DNA of 64,000 nt, taken from the IMG/VR virus record IMGVR_UViG_3300017779_004709, positions 1 to 64,000 of that record, one strand, 5' to 3'. Below, in pieces: positions 32,526-39,750 of this stretch. Within the stretch, counting starts at the first letter, position 1. Every line of letters begins with the position of its first letter. The DNA comes from a virus. The position numbers and the translations under genes were made by a program. A model generated the notes under the pieces. It searched no databases. It was not told where the DNA came from and worked only from the letters and a program-made list of their open reading frames with translations.

Positions 32526-33683
32526 ATGAATAATACAATAGTAAAAATAGAGATGTCGGGTAACCGATATAACGCTTGGGATATTGATGGTAATAAACTT
32601 ACCTCAGAAATCTCAACTTCCACAAGGAAATCAGCTTATGAAGCTGGTATGTGTTTGGAAAAACGAAGTGGAAAAAATGATAGGACTTATTGGTGGAAAG
32701 TTCCAATGAGTAAATTTGACGAGATGTCAGCTCCTGTCATTGATGTTTCATCAGTTGATGTTCCATCAGACCACGCTGAAATGTTGAATTTCATTCATAG
32801 TTCTTATCAACTTAAACCTAAAGGTTTGGTTATGAAAGAACTGAATTGGAAATATTTGGTTAGAGGAGCGGTTCGTGGAAAGAATCTTCTGATGACAGGA
32901 CCCGCTGGTTGTGGTAAAACAATGGCAGCTAAGTCATTGGTAAACGCTTTGGATAGACCTGACTTCTACTTTAACTTAGGAGCGACTCAAGATCCTCGTT
33001 CAACTTTAATTGGTAATACTCACTTTGATAAGAAGAAAGGAACTTACTTTTCTGAATCATTGTTTGTTACCGCAATCAAGACACCAAACGCTGTGATTCT
33101 ACTTGATGAGTTATCAAGAGCTCATCCAGACGCTTGGAATATTCTGATGACCGTTTTAGATAGTGGTCAAAGATATTTGAGAATTGATGAATCAGATGGT
33201 TCTGAAACCGTACCTGTCGCTGAAGGTGTTACATTCGTCGCGACCGCTAATATCGGTAACGAATACACTTCTACTCGTGTTATGGATAAAGCACTTATGG
33301 ATAGATTCACTATCGTAGAAATGGATGTTCTTTCTGATGAAGAAGAATATGGTCTTTTGACTTATATGTTTCCTCATGTCGATCCTGACTTACTAAAGTC
33401 TGTTTCAGAAATCGCCCATCAAACTCGTTCCGAGTCTAAGAACGATAGTGGTAGAATCTCCAATGGAATCTCCACGAGAACTTCTGTGGAAATCGCAGGA
33501 TTACTCTATGATGGTTTTGGTTTAGATGAAGCCGCTGAAGTTACGGTTTACCCTCAGTTTTCTGAGGATGGTGGAATGGAGTCCGAGAGAACTTATGTGA
33601 AACAGCTCGTTCAGAAGTATGTTTCCGATGGAAGTTCTGATGACTTATTCAATGAAGAAGAAATCGAAAACGCTAATCTCTAA
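32526..33683 (+). CDS. CobS/MoxR-like AAA+ ATPase
   Basis: A 385-residue protein. Residues 125-132 (GPAGCGKT) are Walker A; 191-196 (ILLDEL) are Walker B, followed by 'SRAHPDAWNILMTVLDSGQRYLRI', the helix 2 insert and pre-sensor region typical of MoxR/CobS; 'VTFVATANIGNEY' is sensor 1. The first 75 residues are an added domain with a WWK motif that may bind the partner. It follows the VWA/HExxH gene, and the pair resembles CobS-CobT and MoxR-VWA chaperone systems. 'aaaggg' lies about 12 nt before ATG. Confidence 0.85.
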   Translation: MNNTIVKIEMSGNRYNAWDIDGNKLTSEISTSTRKSAYEAGMCLEKRSGKNDRTYWWKVPMSKFDEMSAPVIDVSSVDVPSDHAEMLNFIHSSYQLKPKGLVMKELNWKYLVRGAVRGKNLLMTGPAGCGKTMAAKSLVNALDRPDFYFNLGATQDPRSTLIGNTHFDKKKGTYFSESLFVTAIKTPNAVILLDELSRAHPDAWNILMTVLDSGQRYLRIDESDGSETVPVAEGVTFVATANIGNEYTSTRVMDKALMDRFTIVEMDVLSDEEEYGLLTYMFPHVDPDLLKSVSEIAHQTRSESKNDSGRISNGISTRTSVEIAGLLYDGFGLDEAAEVTVYPQFSEDGGMESERTYVKQLVQKYVSDGSSDDLFNEEEIENANL

Positions 33684-33696
33684 GATTAGTATCAAA

Positions 33697-33726
33697 GAAG
33701 AAACCGCTTTAAATAGTGGTTTCTTC
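33697..33726 (+). terminator. Hairpin terminator after AAA+ gene
   Basis: GAAGAAACC (33697-33705) pairs perfectly with GGTTTCTTC (33718-33726), and the helix can extend inward to a TTAAAT loop. It lies 14 nt after the stop codon; the downstream sequence 'tatatcattt' is only mildly T-rich. A smaller hairpin CTAATC/GATTAG overlaps the stop codon. Confidence 0.65.
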
Positions 33727-33763
33727 TATATCATTTAACTACTTATTATAAGGATAATAAATA

Positions 33764-33973
33764 ATGGATAAAACCCTAAAAAAGAAATTGGACAAACTTA
33801 CAGATCAAGATTTGTTTATGAACGAAGATGTAAGATTGACTTATATTGAAAATGTTGTAAGGAAACTAAAACAAGGTGTGTATCCTACATCCAATTTAAA
33901 GCGTCTTGACTATTTGATTAAACGACATAATCGAATTAAAGAGATGAAAAAAGATTTGAAAAAAAGAGGTTAG
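33764..33973 (+). CDS. Small hypothetical basic protein
   Basis: A 69-residue helical, Lys/Arg-rich protein with 'aagga' upstream of ATG. No domain is recognised. It lies between two hairpins (33697-33726 and 33969-34045), so it may be its own short transcript unit. The last codons overlap the outer arm of the downstream structure. Confidence 0.55.
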   Translation: MDKTLKKKLDKLTDQDLFMNEDVRLTYIENVVRKLKQGVYPTSNLKRLDYLIKRHNRIKEMKKDLKKRG

Positions 33974-34045
33974 TTCCTCTCTCTCAGAGGTGGTATCATT
34001 CCCCTTTATTGGTATCACCTCGCATTTTTAGGAAAGGGAACTAAC
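33969..34045 (+). terminator. Nested RNA structure / terminator
   Basis: Outer arm GTTAGTTCC (33969-33977) pairs perfectly with GGAACTAAC (34037-34045). Inside, GAGGTG (33987-33992) pairs with CACCTC (34016-34021), with further wobble pairing inwards, and is followed by ATTTTTA. The inner hairpin plus T5 could terminate transcription; the outer stem would sequester the leader of the next gene. Confidence 0.5.
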
Positions 34046-34064
34046 ACAAACTATGGGAGTGCAT

Positions 34065-34529
34065 ATGAAAAGGATAATAGAAGGTGTGTTAGAAGATTTA
34101 GTTGGTAGTGAATTAAATTTTGAATCAAAAACTGCAAGAGATACAATTACAAAATTAGTAACATCAGCATTAAGAAGTGAAGGTACTTATATTAAAAATA
34201 ATGAAATAAAATCAACACCAAATGATTTAAAACTTGGTGGTAAAGTACGAGAACTTAGTAATCAAATTTACAGAGAAATGACAGCAGATGGATTACCAAT
34301 TGGTGGAGATGTAGAGGCAGTATTGGAATCACAGAGGTTAGCAGAAGAAATAGTAAATGGGAAAAATGACGATTGGATATATGAATCACCAGATGGTGGA
34401 GAAACTGTATTCAGAAGAAAATTCGAGGATTATAATCCTGAAAATAAGGAACATATAGATTGGGAAACCAAAGAACCAACGGGCAAAACTTTTTTAGAGT
34501 ATCCGTGGCACAAGAAAGATGAAAGATAA
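34065..34529 (+). CDS. Hypothetical acidic protein
   Basis: A 154-residue protein. ATG 34065 is preferred over ATG 34053 because 'gggag' lies 5 nt upstream. It is acidic, with a helical first half (residues 1-100) and a C-terminal part rich in Trp, Glu and Pro. I recognise no family. It overlaps the next small gene by 11 nt. Confidence 0.55.
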   Translation: MKRIIEGVLEDLVGSELNFESKTARDTITKLVTSALRSEGTYIKNNEIKSTPNDLKLGGKVRELSNQIYREMTADGLPIGGDVEAVLESQRLAEEIVNGKNDDWIYESPDGGETVFRRKFEDYNPENKEHIDWETKEPTGKTFLEYPWHKKDER

Positions 34530-34704
34530 ATGTGTAACTTGTGGAGTTGATAGTATCTTTGATTTGAAAGAACACATAAAATTTAGAATAGGTTATATTC
34601 GAGGAGTAGGTCAATTGTGTTTGGGGTGTTATGATGAAATTTATTTTAAATCAAAAACCGAAAAGGAAATGAAAAATGAAAATGGAACAATGGTCAGGCT
34701 TTGA
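34519..34704 (+). CDS. Small zinc-ribbon protein
   Basis: A 61-residue protein with two CxxC knuckles (Cys5/Cys8 and Cys34/Cys37), the usual four-Cys zinc-ribbon layout. It overlaps both neighbours. Such small phage zinc ribbons often bind nucleic acid or host transcription proteins; this is inference. Confidence 0.6.
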   Translation: MKDKCVTCGVDSIFDLKEHIKFRIGYIRGVGQLCLGCYDEIYFKSKTEKEMKNENGTMVRL

Positions 34705-34984
34705 TAAGTACTGCGTAATGTTAAACGGAGAAGGTTCTACTGCAAAGGGAGCAAGAATGGGATATCAGGCATACTTAGACTTTAAAAGAGTAAAAGAAGC
34801 TTTACATCAGATATCAAAGTCAGATAGTGGTTATTCTTATGATGGTAATATTTATAGTAAGAGTATTACATCCTCAAGGGCCACACAAATTTTAATGAAA
34901 TTAGAAGAAGCCAAATGGGATGATGATATAATTATAGTAGCTAAACAAATAGGTGCTGACAGCATGTTATCACCGAGACGATAG
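34676..34984 (+). CDS. Hypothetical protein
   Basis: A 102-residue protein with 'aagga' upstream of ATG 34676 and a 29-nt overlap with the zinc-ribbon gene. Mixed alpha/beta character with no motif I recognise. It lies in an apparently early-transcribed block of small proteins. Confidence 0.5.
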   Translation: MKMEQWSGFDKYCVMLNGEGSTAKGARMGYQAYLDFKRVKEALHQISKSDSGYSYDGNIYSKSITSSRATQILMKLEEAKWDDDIIIVAKQIGADSMLSPRR

Positions 34985-35022
34985 GGGAAACTTATTTCTC
35001 TTATCGGTATAGGAGAAATAAA

Positions 35023-35508
35023 ATGGCAAAGAAACCAGCGTCGTTTGAGTATAACGGCACACTTGTTAAAGTTTTAGATGGAGATACAATCGATTGTTAT
35101 ATTGATTTGGGTTTCGATTTAAAAATTAAAAAAAGAATTAGATATATGGGTATTGATACTTGGGAAAGTAGAACTCGTGATTTAGATGAAAAGAAAAAAG
35201 GACTAGCAGCCAAAGCTCGTAACAAAGAGTTATTAGAGGCTGGTACTTTCAAGATAGTTTCACATGGAACTGGTAAGTTCGGTAGAGTATTGGGTGAGAT
35301 ATTTGTTTCACCAGATGCAGTAGGACACGAAGTATCAGAAAATGTTGATAAATCATCTGATGGATTGGTTAGTATTAATGATATACTGATCAATGAAGGA
35401 CACGCTTACGAGTACGATGGTGGTAAGAAAAAGAAATTTGTCGCTGAAATACAAACAGAAAAGGCAGCTAAGAAAGAAGATTTAGTTGATAAACCAGCAG
35501 AGGAATAA
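35023..35508 (+). CDS. Staphylococcal-nuclease-like (SNase) protein
   Basis: A 161-residue protein of the thermonuclease family. 'VKVLDGDTIDCYIDLGF' holds the metal-binding Asp pair; 'RIRYMGIDTWESRT' matches the catalytic Arg/Asp/Glu segment; 'AKARNKELL', 'GKFGRVLGEIF' (second catalytic Arg) and 'INDILINEGHAYEYDG' follow. The enzyme cuts DNA and RNA with calcium. No signal peptide is present, so it acts in the infected cell, perhaps in host DNA breakdown. The ribosome site is 'aggag'; a 30-residue Lys/Glu tail is added at the C-terminus. Confidence 0.85.
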   Translation: MAKKPASFEYNGTLVKVLDGDTIDCYIDLGFDLKIKKRIRYMGIDTWESRTRDLDEKKKGLAAKARNKELLEAGTFKIVSHGTGKFGRVLGEIFVSPDAVGHEVSENVDKSSDGLVSINDILINEGHAYEYDGGKKKKFVAEIQTEKAAKKEDLVDKPAEE

Positions 35509-35509
35509 A

Positions 35510-35587
35510 ATGACATACGAAATAGTAGTAAGTTACTCTACTGAAAACACTACCCAGCTATACAAGTATTATTACTGGGAAGAATAA
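35510..35587 (+). CDS. Possible 25-residue peptide
   Basis: A 25-codon reading frame with ATG 35510 right after the nuclease stop and 'gagg' 9 nt upstream. It is rich in Tyr and Thr. The next gene starts 2 nt after its stop, which supports translation; size alone keeps confidence low. Confidence 0.35.
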   Translation: MTYEIVVSYSTENTTQLYKYYYWEE

Positions 35588-35589
35588 AA

Positions 35590-35736
35590 ATGAATAAGTG
35601 GGATAGAGTAGAGAAGAAACCAAAAAGAATTAAGTATACCAAACAAGATGAACTTTTTGATTATCTAAAAATGGGATTAATTATTTTGGTGGGATATCTA
35701 TTCTTCCACTTTATAATAATGGGATGGACATTATGA
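35590..35736 (+). CDS. Small single-span membrane protein
   Basis: A 48-residue protein. Residues 1-27 are basic and soluble, residues 28-48 hydrophobic (MGLIILVGYLFFHFIIMGWTL), consistent with one transmembrane helix at the C-terminus. Its stop overlaps the next ATG by 4 nt (ATGA). The function is unknown. Confidence 0.5.
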   Translation: MNKWDRVEKKPKRIKYTKQDELFDYLKMGLIILVGYLFFHFIIMGWTL

Positions 35737-35900
35737 AATATAAGGTTATAAAAGACTATCCAACAGCAAATGGTATTCTTTATAAAGATGAGTTAGTTAA
35801 TGAAGCAGGTAACTCTACTTTAAAGGGGCATATCAGAGTTAAGGATAATATGGGCCGAATTTGGTTCGTACCGAAACAAACAATAAAAAAAATAAAATAG
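35733..35900 (+). CDS. Small hypothetical protein
   Basis: A 55-residue protein overlapping the membrane peptide gene by 4 nt. It has a beta-rich pattern ('YKVIKDYPTANGILYKDELV', 'RVKDNMGRIWFVPKQTI') like a small SH3-type barrel. It is followed by a terminator-like hairpin, ending this gene block. Confidence 0.5.
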   Translation: MKYKVIKDYPTANGILYKDELVNEAGNSTLKGHIRVKDNMGRIWFVPKQTIKKIK

Positions 35901-35903
35901 CAT

Positions 35904-35929
35904 AAAAAACCTATCGTTTGGGATTTTTT
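35904..35929 (+). terminator. A-run/T-run hairpin terminator
   Basis: AAAAAACC (35904-35911) pairs with GG...TTTTTT (35921-35929) with a small bulge, giving a U-run-ended hairpin 4 nt after the last small gene. It separates this block from the gene-free RNA region. Confidence 0.55.
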
Positions 35930-35952
35930 GTGTATATATATATTATGTCTTT

Positions 35953-36523
35953 CGGGACAAAAGTTTTTTGACAAATTGAAAATGGAAAGTAGAGAGACTA
36001 ATTATCTCTCTATGGGATTGACCGAACAATGAGTGACTTCGAAGCTCATAAGGTAATCCGCTCTTAGACTCGTGGTGAGTTGGTATTCGGGTAAATGTTC
36101 AAAATACCTTGCGACAGCATTAAGAGAATGTACTTTCAGATAAAATTAAGAACGCGATTCTTAGACCTTGTTATGGGTAAGGGTAAAACCGAAATCCCAT
36201 CTTGTGACCGAATAAACTAAACTCAGAGAGTTAAGGTAATGGCACAGAGGTTGTACTCACTTTGACGATGACTAACCATCATTGAGGAGAACCAAAGTAA
36301 CTTTTGGGTGTTAGGTACAAGGTAAAAAAAATCTGAGTCTGAAAGTTGTAGGTATTCGCAAATCCTACATCCCCAAATTTTCATTTTTGGAAGGTATCTT
36401 TACAGATTGAAAAGATGAGAAGGGTGTTATTGTATTCCCTAACTTTCCATTTATTTAGGTGGTGAGGCTTTCTTACATATACCCGATAATTTTAATTATC
36501 TAAAACTCACCACCTTTTTTTTT
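35953..36523 (+). ncRNA. Candidate large structured RNA, ~570 nt
   Basis: The 732-nt stretch 35901-36632 has no credible gene. AAATGGAAAGT (35980-35990) is perfectly complementary to ACTTTCCATTT (36442-36452), closing a 451-nt domain. Inside are many local stems: 35990-35997/36005-36012, 36029-36033/36045-36049, 36061-36066/36121-36126 enclosing 36082-36087/36103-36108, 36147-36152/36158-36163, 36173-36177/36196-36200, 36220-36224/36228-36232 and 36348-36352/36364-36368. A module TGACCGAA-hairpin-AAGGTAAT occurs twice. Three hand-counted 60-nt rows are 38-43% G+C, above nearby genes. A possible promoter TTGGGA (35918-35923) - 17 bp - TATTAT (35941-35946) lies upstream; the 3' end is a T9 terminator. 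The 5' end is uncertain. No match to RNase P, tmRNA or group I intron cores was seen. Confidence 0.65.
36457..36523 (+). terminator. Strong double-hairpin terminator of the RNA
   Basis: AGGTGGTGAG (36457-36466) pairs perfectly with CTCACCACCT (36506-36515), followed by a run of nine T (36515-36523). Inside, GATAAT (36485-36490) pairs with ATTATC (36495-36500). The T-run lies only on the + strand side, which fixes the direction of transcription. Confidence 0.9.
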
Positions 36524-36538
36524 AGCAAAAAATTTGTG

Positions 36539-36632
36539 TTGTTTTTAAAACAAACCAATACTTATAGTTGTACAGAAAAATATGTACAATTACAAAATAA
36601 CAAATAAACATAAACAAATAAGGAGATAACAA
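36539..36632 (+). promoter_or_regulatory. SSB gene promoter/leader with possible autoregulatory hairpin
   Basis: A candidate promoter TTGTTT (36539-36544) - 18 bp - TATAGT (36563-36568) is followed by TTGTAC (36568-36573) and GTACAA (36584-36589), an inverted repeat. The rest of the leader is A-rich and unstructured up to 'aaggag' before ATG. T4 gene 32 represses its own translation by binding an A/U-rich leader after a folded element, so a similar control is plausible. Confidence 0.45.
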
Positions 36633-37403
36633 ATGGATATTGAAGCCGTAAGAAAGCGACTAAACCAGTTACAAACCTCAACTACAAGAACAACAAACTT
36701 GTGGAAACCTCAACCAGGAAAGACACAAATCCGTCTTTTACCTTACAAACTAAATCAAGAAGTTCCTTTTATCGAACTATTCTTTCATTATGATTTAGGT
36801 GGAAAGTCTTATCTTTCACCAATCTCATTTGGTAGACCAGATCCGATTGAAGAATTTGCTGAAAAACTAAAGTCAAGTGGAAATCGTGAAGATTGGAGAC
36901 TTGGTAAGAAGTTAGAAGCAAAACTCAGAACTTTTGCACCAGTTTGTGTTCGTGGTGAAGAAAACCAAGGCTCTAAGTTTTGGGGATTTGGTAAAACCGT
37001 ATATCAAGAACTACTATCAATTATAGCAGATCCTGATTATGGTGATATTAGTGATCCAGTTAATGGACGCGATGTAGTGGTTGAATTCCTAACAGCTGAA
37101 GAAACAGGAGCGTCGTTTCTTAAGACTAACATCCGTGTTAAACCAAACCAAACACCAGTTACAGAAGATAAAGCAGTTTTATCTACATTACTTGATGACC
37201 AAAAAGATATCCGTGAGGTATATAATGAGTTAAGTTATGATGAACTTGCAGAAGCTTTACAAGATTGGTTAAACCCAAGTGAAGATGGTGAAGATAAAGG
37301 CTCAGACAATTCCGTACCAGCATCAACAACAAAGAAATTAGAAAGTGCAGTAACAAACACTTCTAATGTTAGTGATGCTTTTGATGACCTGTTTAATAAA
37401 TAG
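36633..37403 (+). CDS. Single-stranded DNA-binding protein (gp32-like)
   Basis: A 256-residue protein matching T4 gp32 in plan. An N-terminal helical stretch with basic residues (LBD-like) is followed by the core: 'LWKPQPGKTQIRLLPY', 'PFIELFFHYDLGGKSYLSP', 'FAPVCVRGEENQGSKFWGFGKTVYQELL'. An acidic, Ser-rich tail ends in 'SDAFDDLFNK'. The zinc ligands of T4 gp32 are not evident. The protein coats ssDNA and recruits UvsX and the polymerase. The next gene is uvsX-like, as expected for a replication-recombination operon. Ribosome site 'aaggag'. Confidence 0.9.
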   Translation: MDIEAVRKRLNQLQTSTTRTTNLWKPQPGKTQIRLLPYKLNQEVPFIELFFHYDLGGKSYLSPISFGRPDPIEEFAEKLKSSGNREDWRLGKKLEAKLRTFAPVCVRGEENQGSKFWGFGKTVYQELLSIIADPDYGDISDPVNGRDVVVEFLTAEETGASFLKTNIRVKPNQTPVTEDKAVLSTLLDDQKDIREVYNELSYDELAEALQDWLNPSEDGEDKGSDNSVPASTTKKLESAVTNTSNVSDAFDDLFNK

Positions 37404-37417
37404 AAAAGGAGACATAT

Positions 37418-38524
37418 ATGTCTATATCAGCAAAAGATGAACTTGCACAAGTTCTTGCCGATAACCTTAATAAGCAGTTCAAGGATACGAAAGTAGCCTA
37501 TTTCTTAGATGGTTCAAATGCTACACCAACAGATGTAAAGGAATTTATATCAACTGGTTCATCAATTTTAGATCTAGCAATCTCCAATCGTCCTAATGGT
37601 GGAATAGCCGTAGGACGAATTACGGAGATAAATGGTTTAGAATCAAGTGGTAAATCTCTAATAGGAACTCACATTCTTTCAGAAACTCAGAAGAAAGGTG
37701 GTATAGCAGTTTATATCGATACCGAAACTTCTGTTAGTAGAGAATGGTTAGAAACTATTGGTGTTAATGTTCAAGACTTGTTATATCTTCATGTCGAAAC
37801 CGTAGAAGATATATTTCAATGTATTGAAAACATTGTTACCAAGATTAGGGAATCAGATAGAGATAGGTTAGTTACAATCCTCGTGGATAGTTTAGCAGGG
37901 GCATCGACCAAAGTAGAGATGGAAGCCGATTTCGAGAAAGATGGATGGGCAACAAGTAAAGCAATTATCGTTTCTAAAGCGATGAGGAAGGTTACACAAA
38001 TGATTGGTAGAGAAAGAATAGCTCTTGTCTTTACTAATCAACTCAGACAGAAACTCGGAGTAATGTTCGGTGATCCTTGGACAACAAGTGGTGGTAAGGC
38101 ATTACCATTTCACTCATCAACTCGTATTCGTTTAAAGAATATGGGACAAATCAAAGATACAGCAAAAAATGTATTGGGTATGAAAACTCGATGTCAGATT
38201 ATCAAGAATCGTTTAGGCCCACCATTACGACATGCCGATTTCAATTTATACTTCGATAGTGGTATAGATGATATGGGAAGTTGGTTAACGGTCCTGAAAG
38301 AACACAAACTCTTGAAAGTTGCTGGAGCTTGGTACACTTTAGAATATAAAGGTAAGGATATCAAATTTCAATCTAAAGACTTTGATAAGAAGTTGAAAGA
38401 AACTGATGGACTACAAGAACACCTTTATGATTTAATCTGTGAAGCATCCATACTGAAATACCAATCAAAAGATTTAGGTATTGATGATGTGGTTTACACA
38501 GATGAAGTGATTGGTGATGAATAA
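37418..38524 (+). CDS. uvsX: RecA-like recombinase UvsX
   Basis: A 368-residue RecA/UvsX protein. Residues 73-80 (GLESSGKS) are Walker A, 'VTILVDSLAG' is Walker B, and 'ALVFTNQLRQKLGVMFGDPWTTSGGKALPFHSSTRIRL' covers the L2 region and C-terminal core of T4-type UvsX. It forms filaments on ssDNA for strand exchange and replication restart. Its length is close to T4 UvsX (391). The ribosome site is 'aaaggag'. It overlaps the next gene by 8 nt. Confidence 0.95.
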   Translation: MSISAKDELAQVLADNLNKQFKDTKVAYFLDGSNATPTDVKEFISTGSSILDLAISNRPNGGIAVGRITEINGLESSGKSLIGTHILSETQKKGGIAVYIDTETSVSREWLETIGVNVQDLLYLHVETVEDIFQCIENIVTKIRESDRDRLVTILVDSLAGASTKVEMEADFEKDGWATSKAIIVSKAMRKVTQMIGRERIALVFTNQLRQKLGVMFGDPWTTSGGKALPFHSSTRIRLKNMGQIKDTAKNVLGMKTRCQIIKNRLGPPLRHADFNLYFDSGIDDMGSWLTVLKEHKLLKVAGAWYTLEYKGKDIKFQSKDFDKKLKETDGLQEHLYDLICEASILKYQSKDLGIDDVVYTDEVIGDE

Positions 38525-39575
38525 TGGCAAATACCTTTCTATTCTTGACGAAATAAAGAAGCACGGCGGTGAAACTAACACATCAAATCCCAATGAAAAA
38601 GTACTGATAATAGATGGCTTAAATACCTTTATTAGAGTATTCTCAGTTATACCAACTACTAATGATGATGGAATTCACATTGGTGGAATAGTTGGTTTTC
38701 TTAAATCAGTTGGTTACGCAATTAAGATGTTAGCTCCTACCCGCACTATCATTACTTTTGATGGTAAAGGTGGGAGTAACCGCCGCCGTAAACTTTATCC
38801 TGAATATAAAGCGAAACGAAGAACAGGCAAAATTAGACTCAATCGTGTAAACGATTTTGAAAATATCGAAGATGAACGACACTCAATGATGATGCAATTA
38901 TCTCGTTGTGTGGAATACTTAGAGAAGTTACCTGTAAGTATAATGTCTATTGATGGTATTGAGGCAGATGACGCTATAGGATATGTATCAAAGCAAATAT
39001 TACCAAATAGTAATGTTGTTATCATGTCCACCGATAAAGATTTCTTACAATTAGTAAATGACAGAATTTCAGTTTGGTCACCTACTAAGAAGAAGTTGTA
39101 TAATCCTGAAATGGTATTAGAGGAATATAATGTAACATCAGAAAATCTATTATTGAGTAGAGTTTTTGAAGGTGATACTTCCGATAATATAAAAGGGGTA
39201 AAAGGTATTGGTGCTAAAACCTTACTAAAACACTTTCCTGATTTAGGCACAGAAGGAAAGGTTATGTCGTATGATGATGTAATCAAAGAGGCACAGAAAC
39301 ATCAAGGAGAGAGATTTTACAATCTAATACTTGATAACCAAGACACCATAGATATTAATCACAGATTGATGCAATTATCAGATGTGGATATTAGTGGTGG
39401 TGCTAAATTAAAGATTAACCGAATAGTAAATGGTAAGATACCTGAACTGAATAAAGTAATCTTTCAGAAGATGTTTATTGAGGATAGAATGTTTGGTGCC
39501 TTACCAAATATGGATAGTTGGATAATGCAAACTTGGACTCAACTCAATAGGTTTGCTAAAATAAACAATGGGTAG
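38517..39575 (+). CDS. 5'-3' exonuclease / flap endonuclease (T4 RNase H-like)
   Basis: A 352-residue protein starting at ATG 38517 inside the uvsX end. Conserved acids of the FEN family are in 'VLIIDGLNTFIRVF', 'RTIITFDGKGGSNRRRKLYPEYKAKR', 'IDGIEADDAIGYV', 'VVIMSTDKDFLQLV' and 'VFEGDTSDNIKGVKGIGAKTLLKHF', the last including the helix-hairpin-helix. The enzyme removes RNA primers and flaps from lagging strands. It partners with gp32 and the polymerase. Confidence 0.9.
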   Translation: MNNGKYLSILDEIKKHGGETNTSNPNEKVLIIDGLNTFIRVFSVIPTTNDDGIHIGGIVGFLKSVGYAIKMLAPTRTIITFDGKGGSNRRRKLYPEYKAKRRTGKIRLNRVNDFENIEDERHSMMMQLSRCVEYLEKLPVSIMSIDGIEADDAIGYVSKQILPNSNVVIMSTDKDFLQLVNDRISVWSPTKKKLYNPEMVLEEYNVTSENLLLSRVFEGDTSDNIKGVKGIGAKTLLKHFPDLGTEGKVMSYDDVIKEAQKHQGERFYNLILDNQDTIDINHRLMQLSDVDISGGAKLKINRIVNGKIPELNKVIFQKMFIEDRMFGALPNMDSWIMQTWTQLNRFAKINNG

Positions 39576-39750
39576 AAAAAAGAAATATTATACCGAAAAG
39601 GAAAAACTCGAAGCCCAACGAAAGTGGCAGATGGATCACTATGAGCGCAATAAAGAGAGGATTCTAAAAAAGGCTAAAGAAAGGTATAGATTGAAAAAAC
39701 TCGAAGAACGAAGAAGGGAAAAAAGGAGAAAAATGTATGGCGACCAGTAA
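39568..39750 (+). CDS. Small highly basic helical protein
   Basis: A 60-residue protein in which about half the residues are Lys or Arg, with continuous helical pattern (residues 8-55). It overlaps both neighbours (8 and 14 nt). No family is recognised; the charge suggests nucleic-acid binding, perhaps helping the methyltransferase or exonuclease. Confidence 0.55.
   Translation: MGRKKKYYTEKEKLEAQRKWQMDHYERNKERILKKAKERYRLKKLEERRREKRRKMYGDQ

Noticed and set aside
29870-33683. Cobalamin biosynthesis (CobS/CobT) as the firm function
   Set aside because: The AAA-VWA pair resembles CobS-CobT but no other cobalamin gene is present, and the HExxH motif points to a wider VWA-AAA family.
35968-35996. 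Promoter TTGACA followed by TAGAGA inside the RNA region
   Set aside because: The -10 match is poor and the start would cut into the 5' arm of the closing stem; the upstream TTGGGA/TATTAT pair fits better.
35901-36632. Group I intron, tmRNA or RNase P RNA
   Set aside because: No adjoining split gene, no CCA end or Ala-tag frame, and none of the conserved RNase P or group I core strings were seen by eye; a covariance search would decide.
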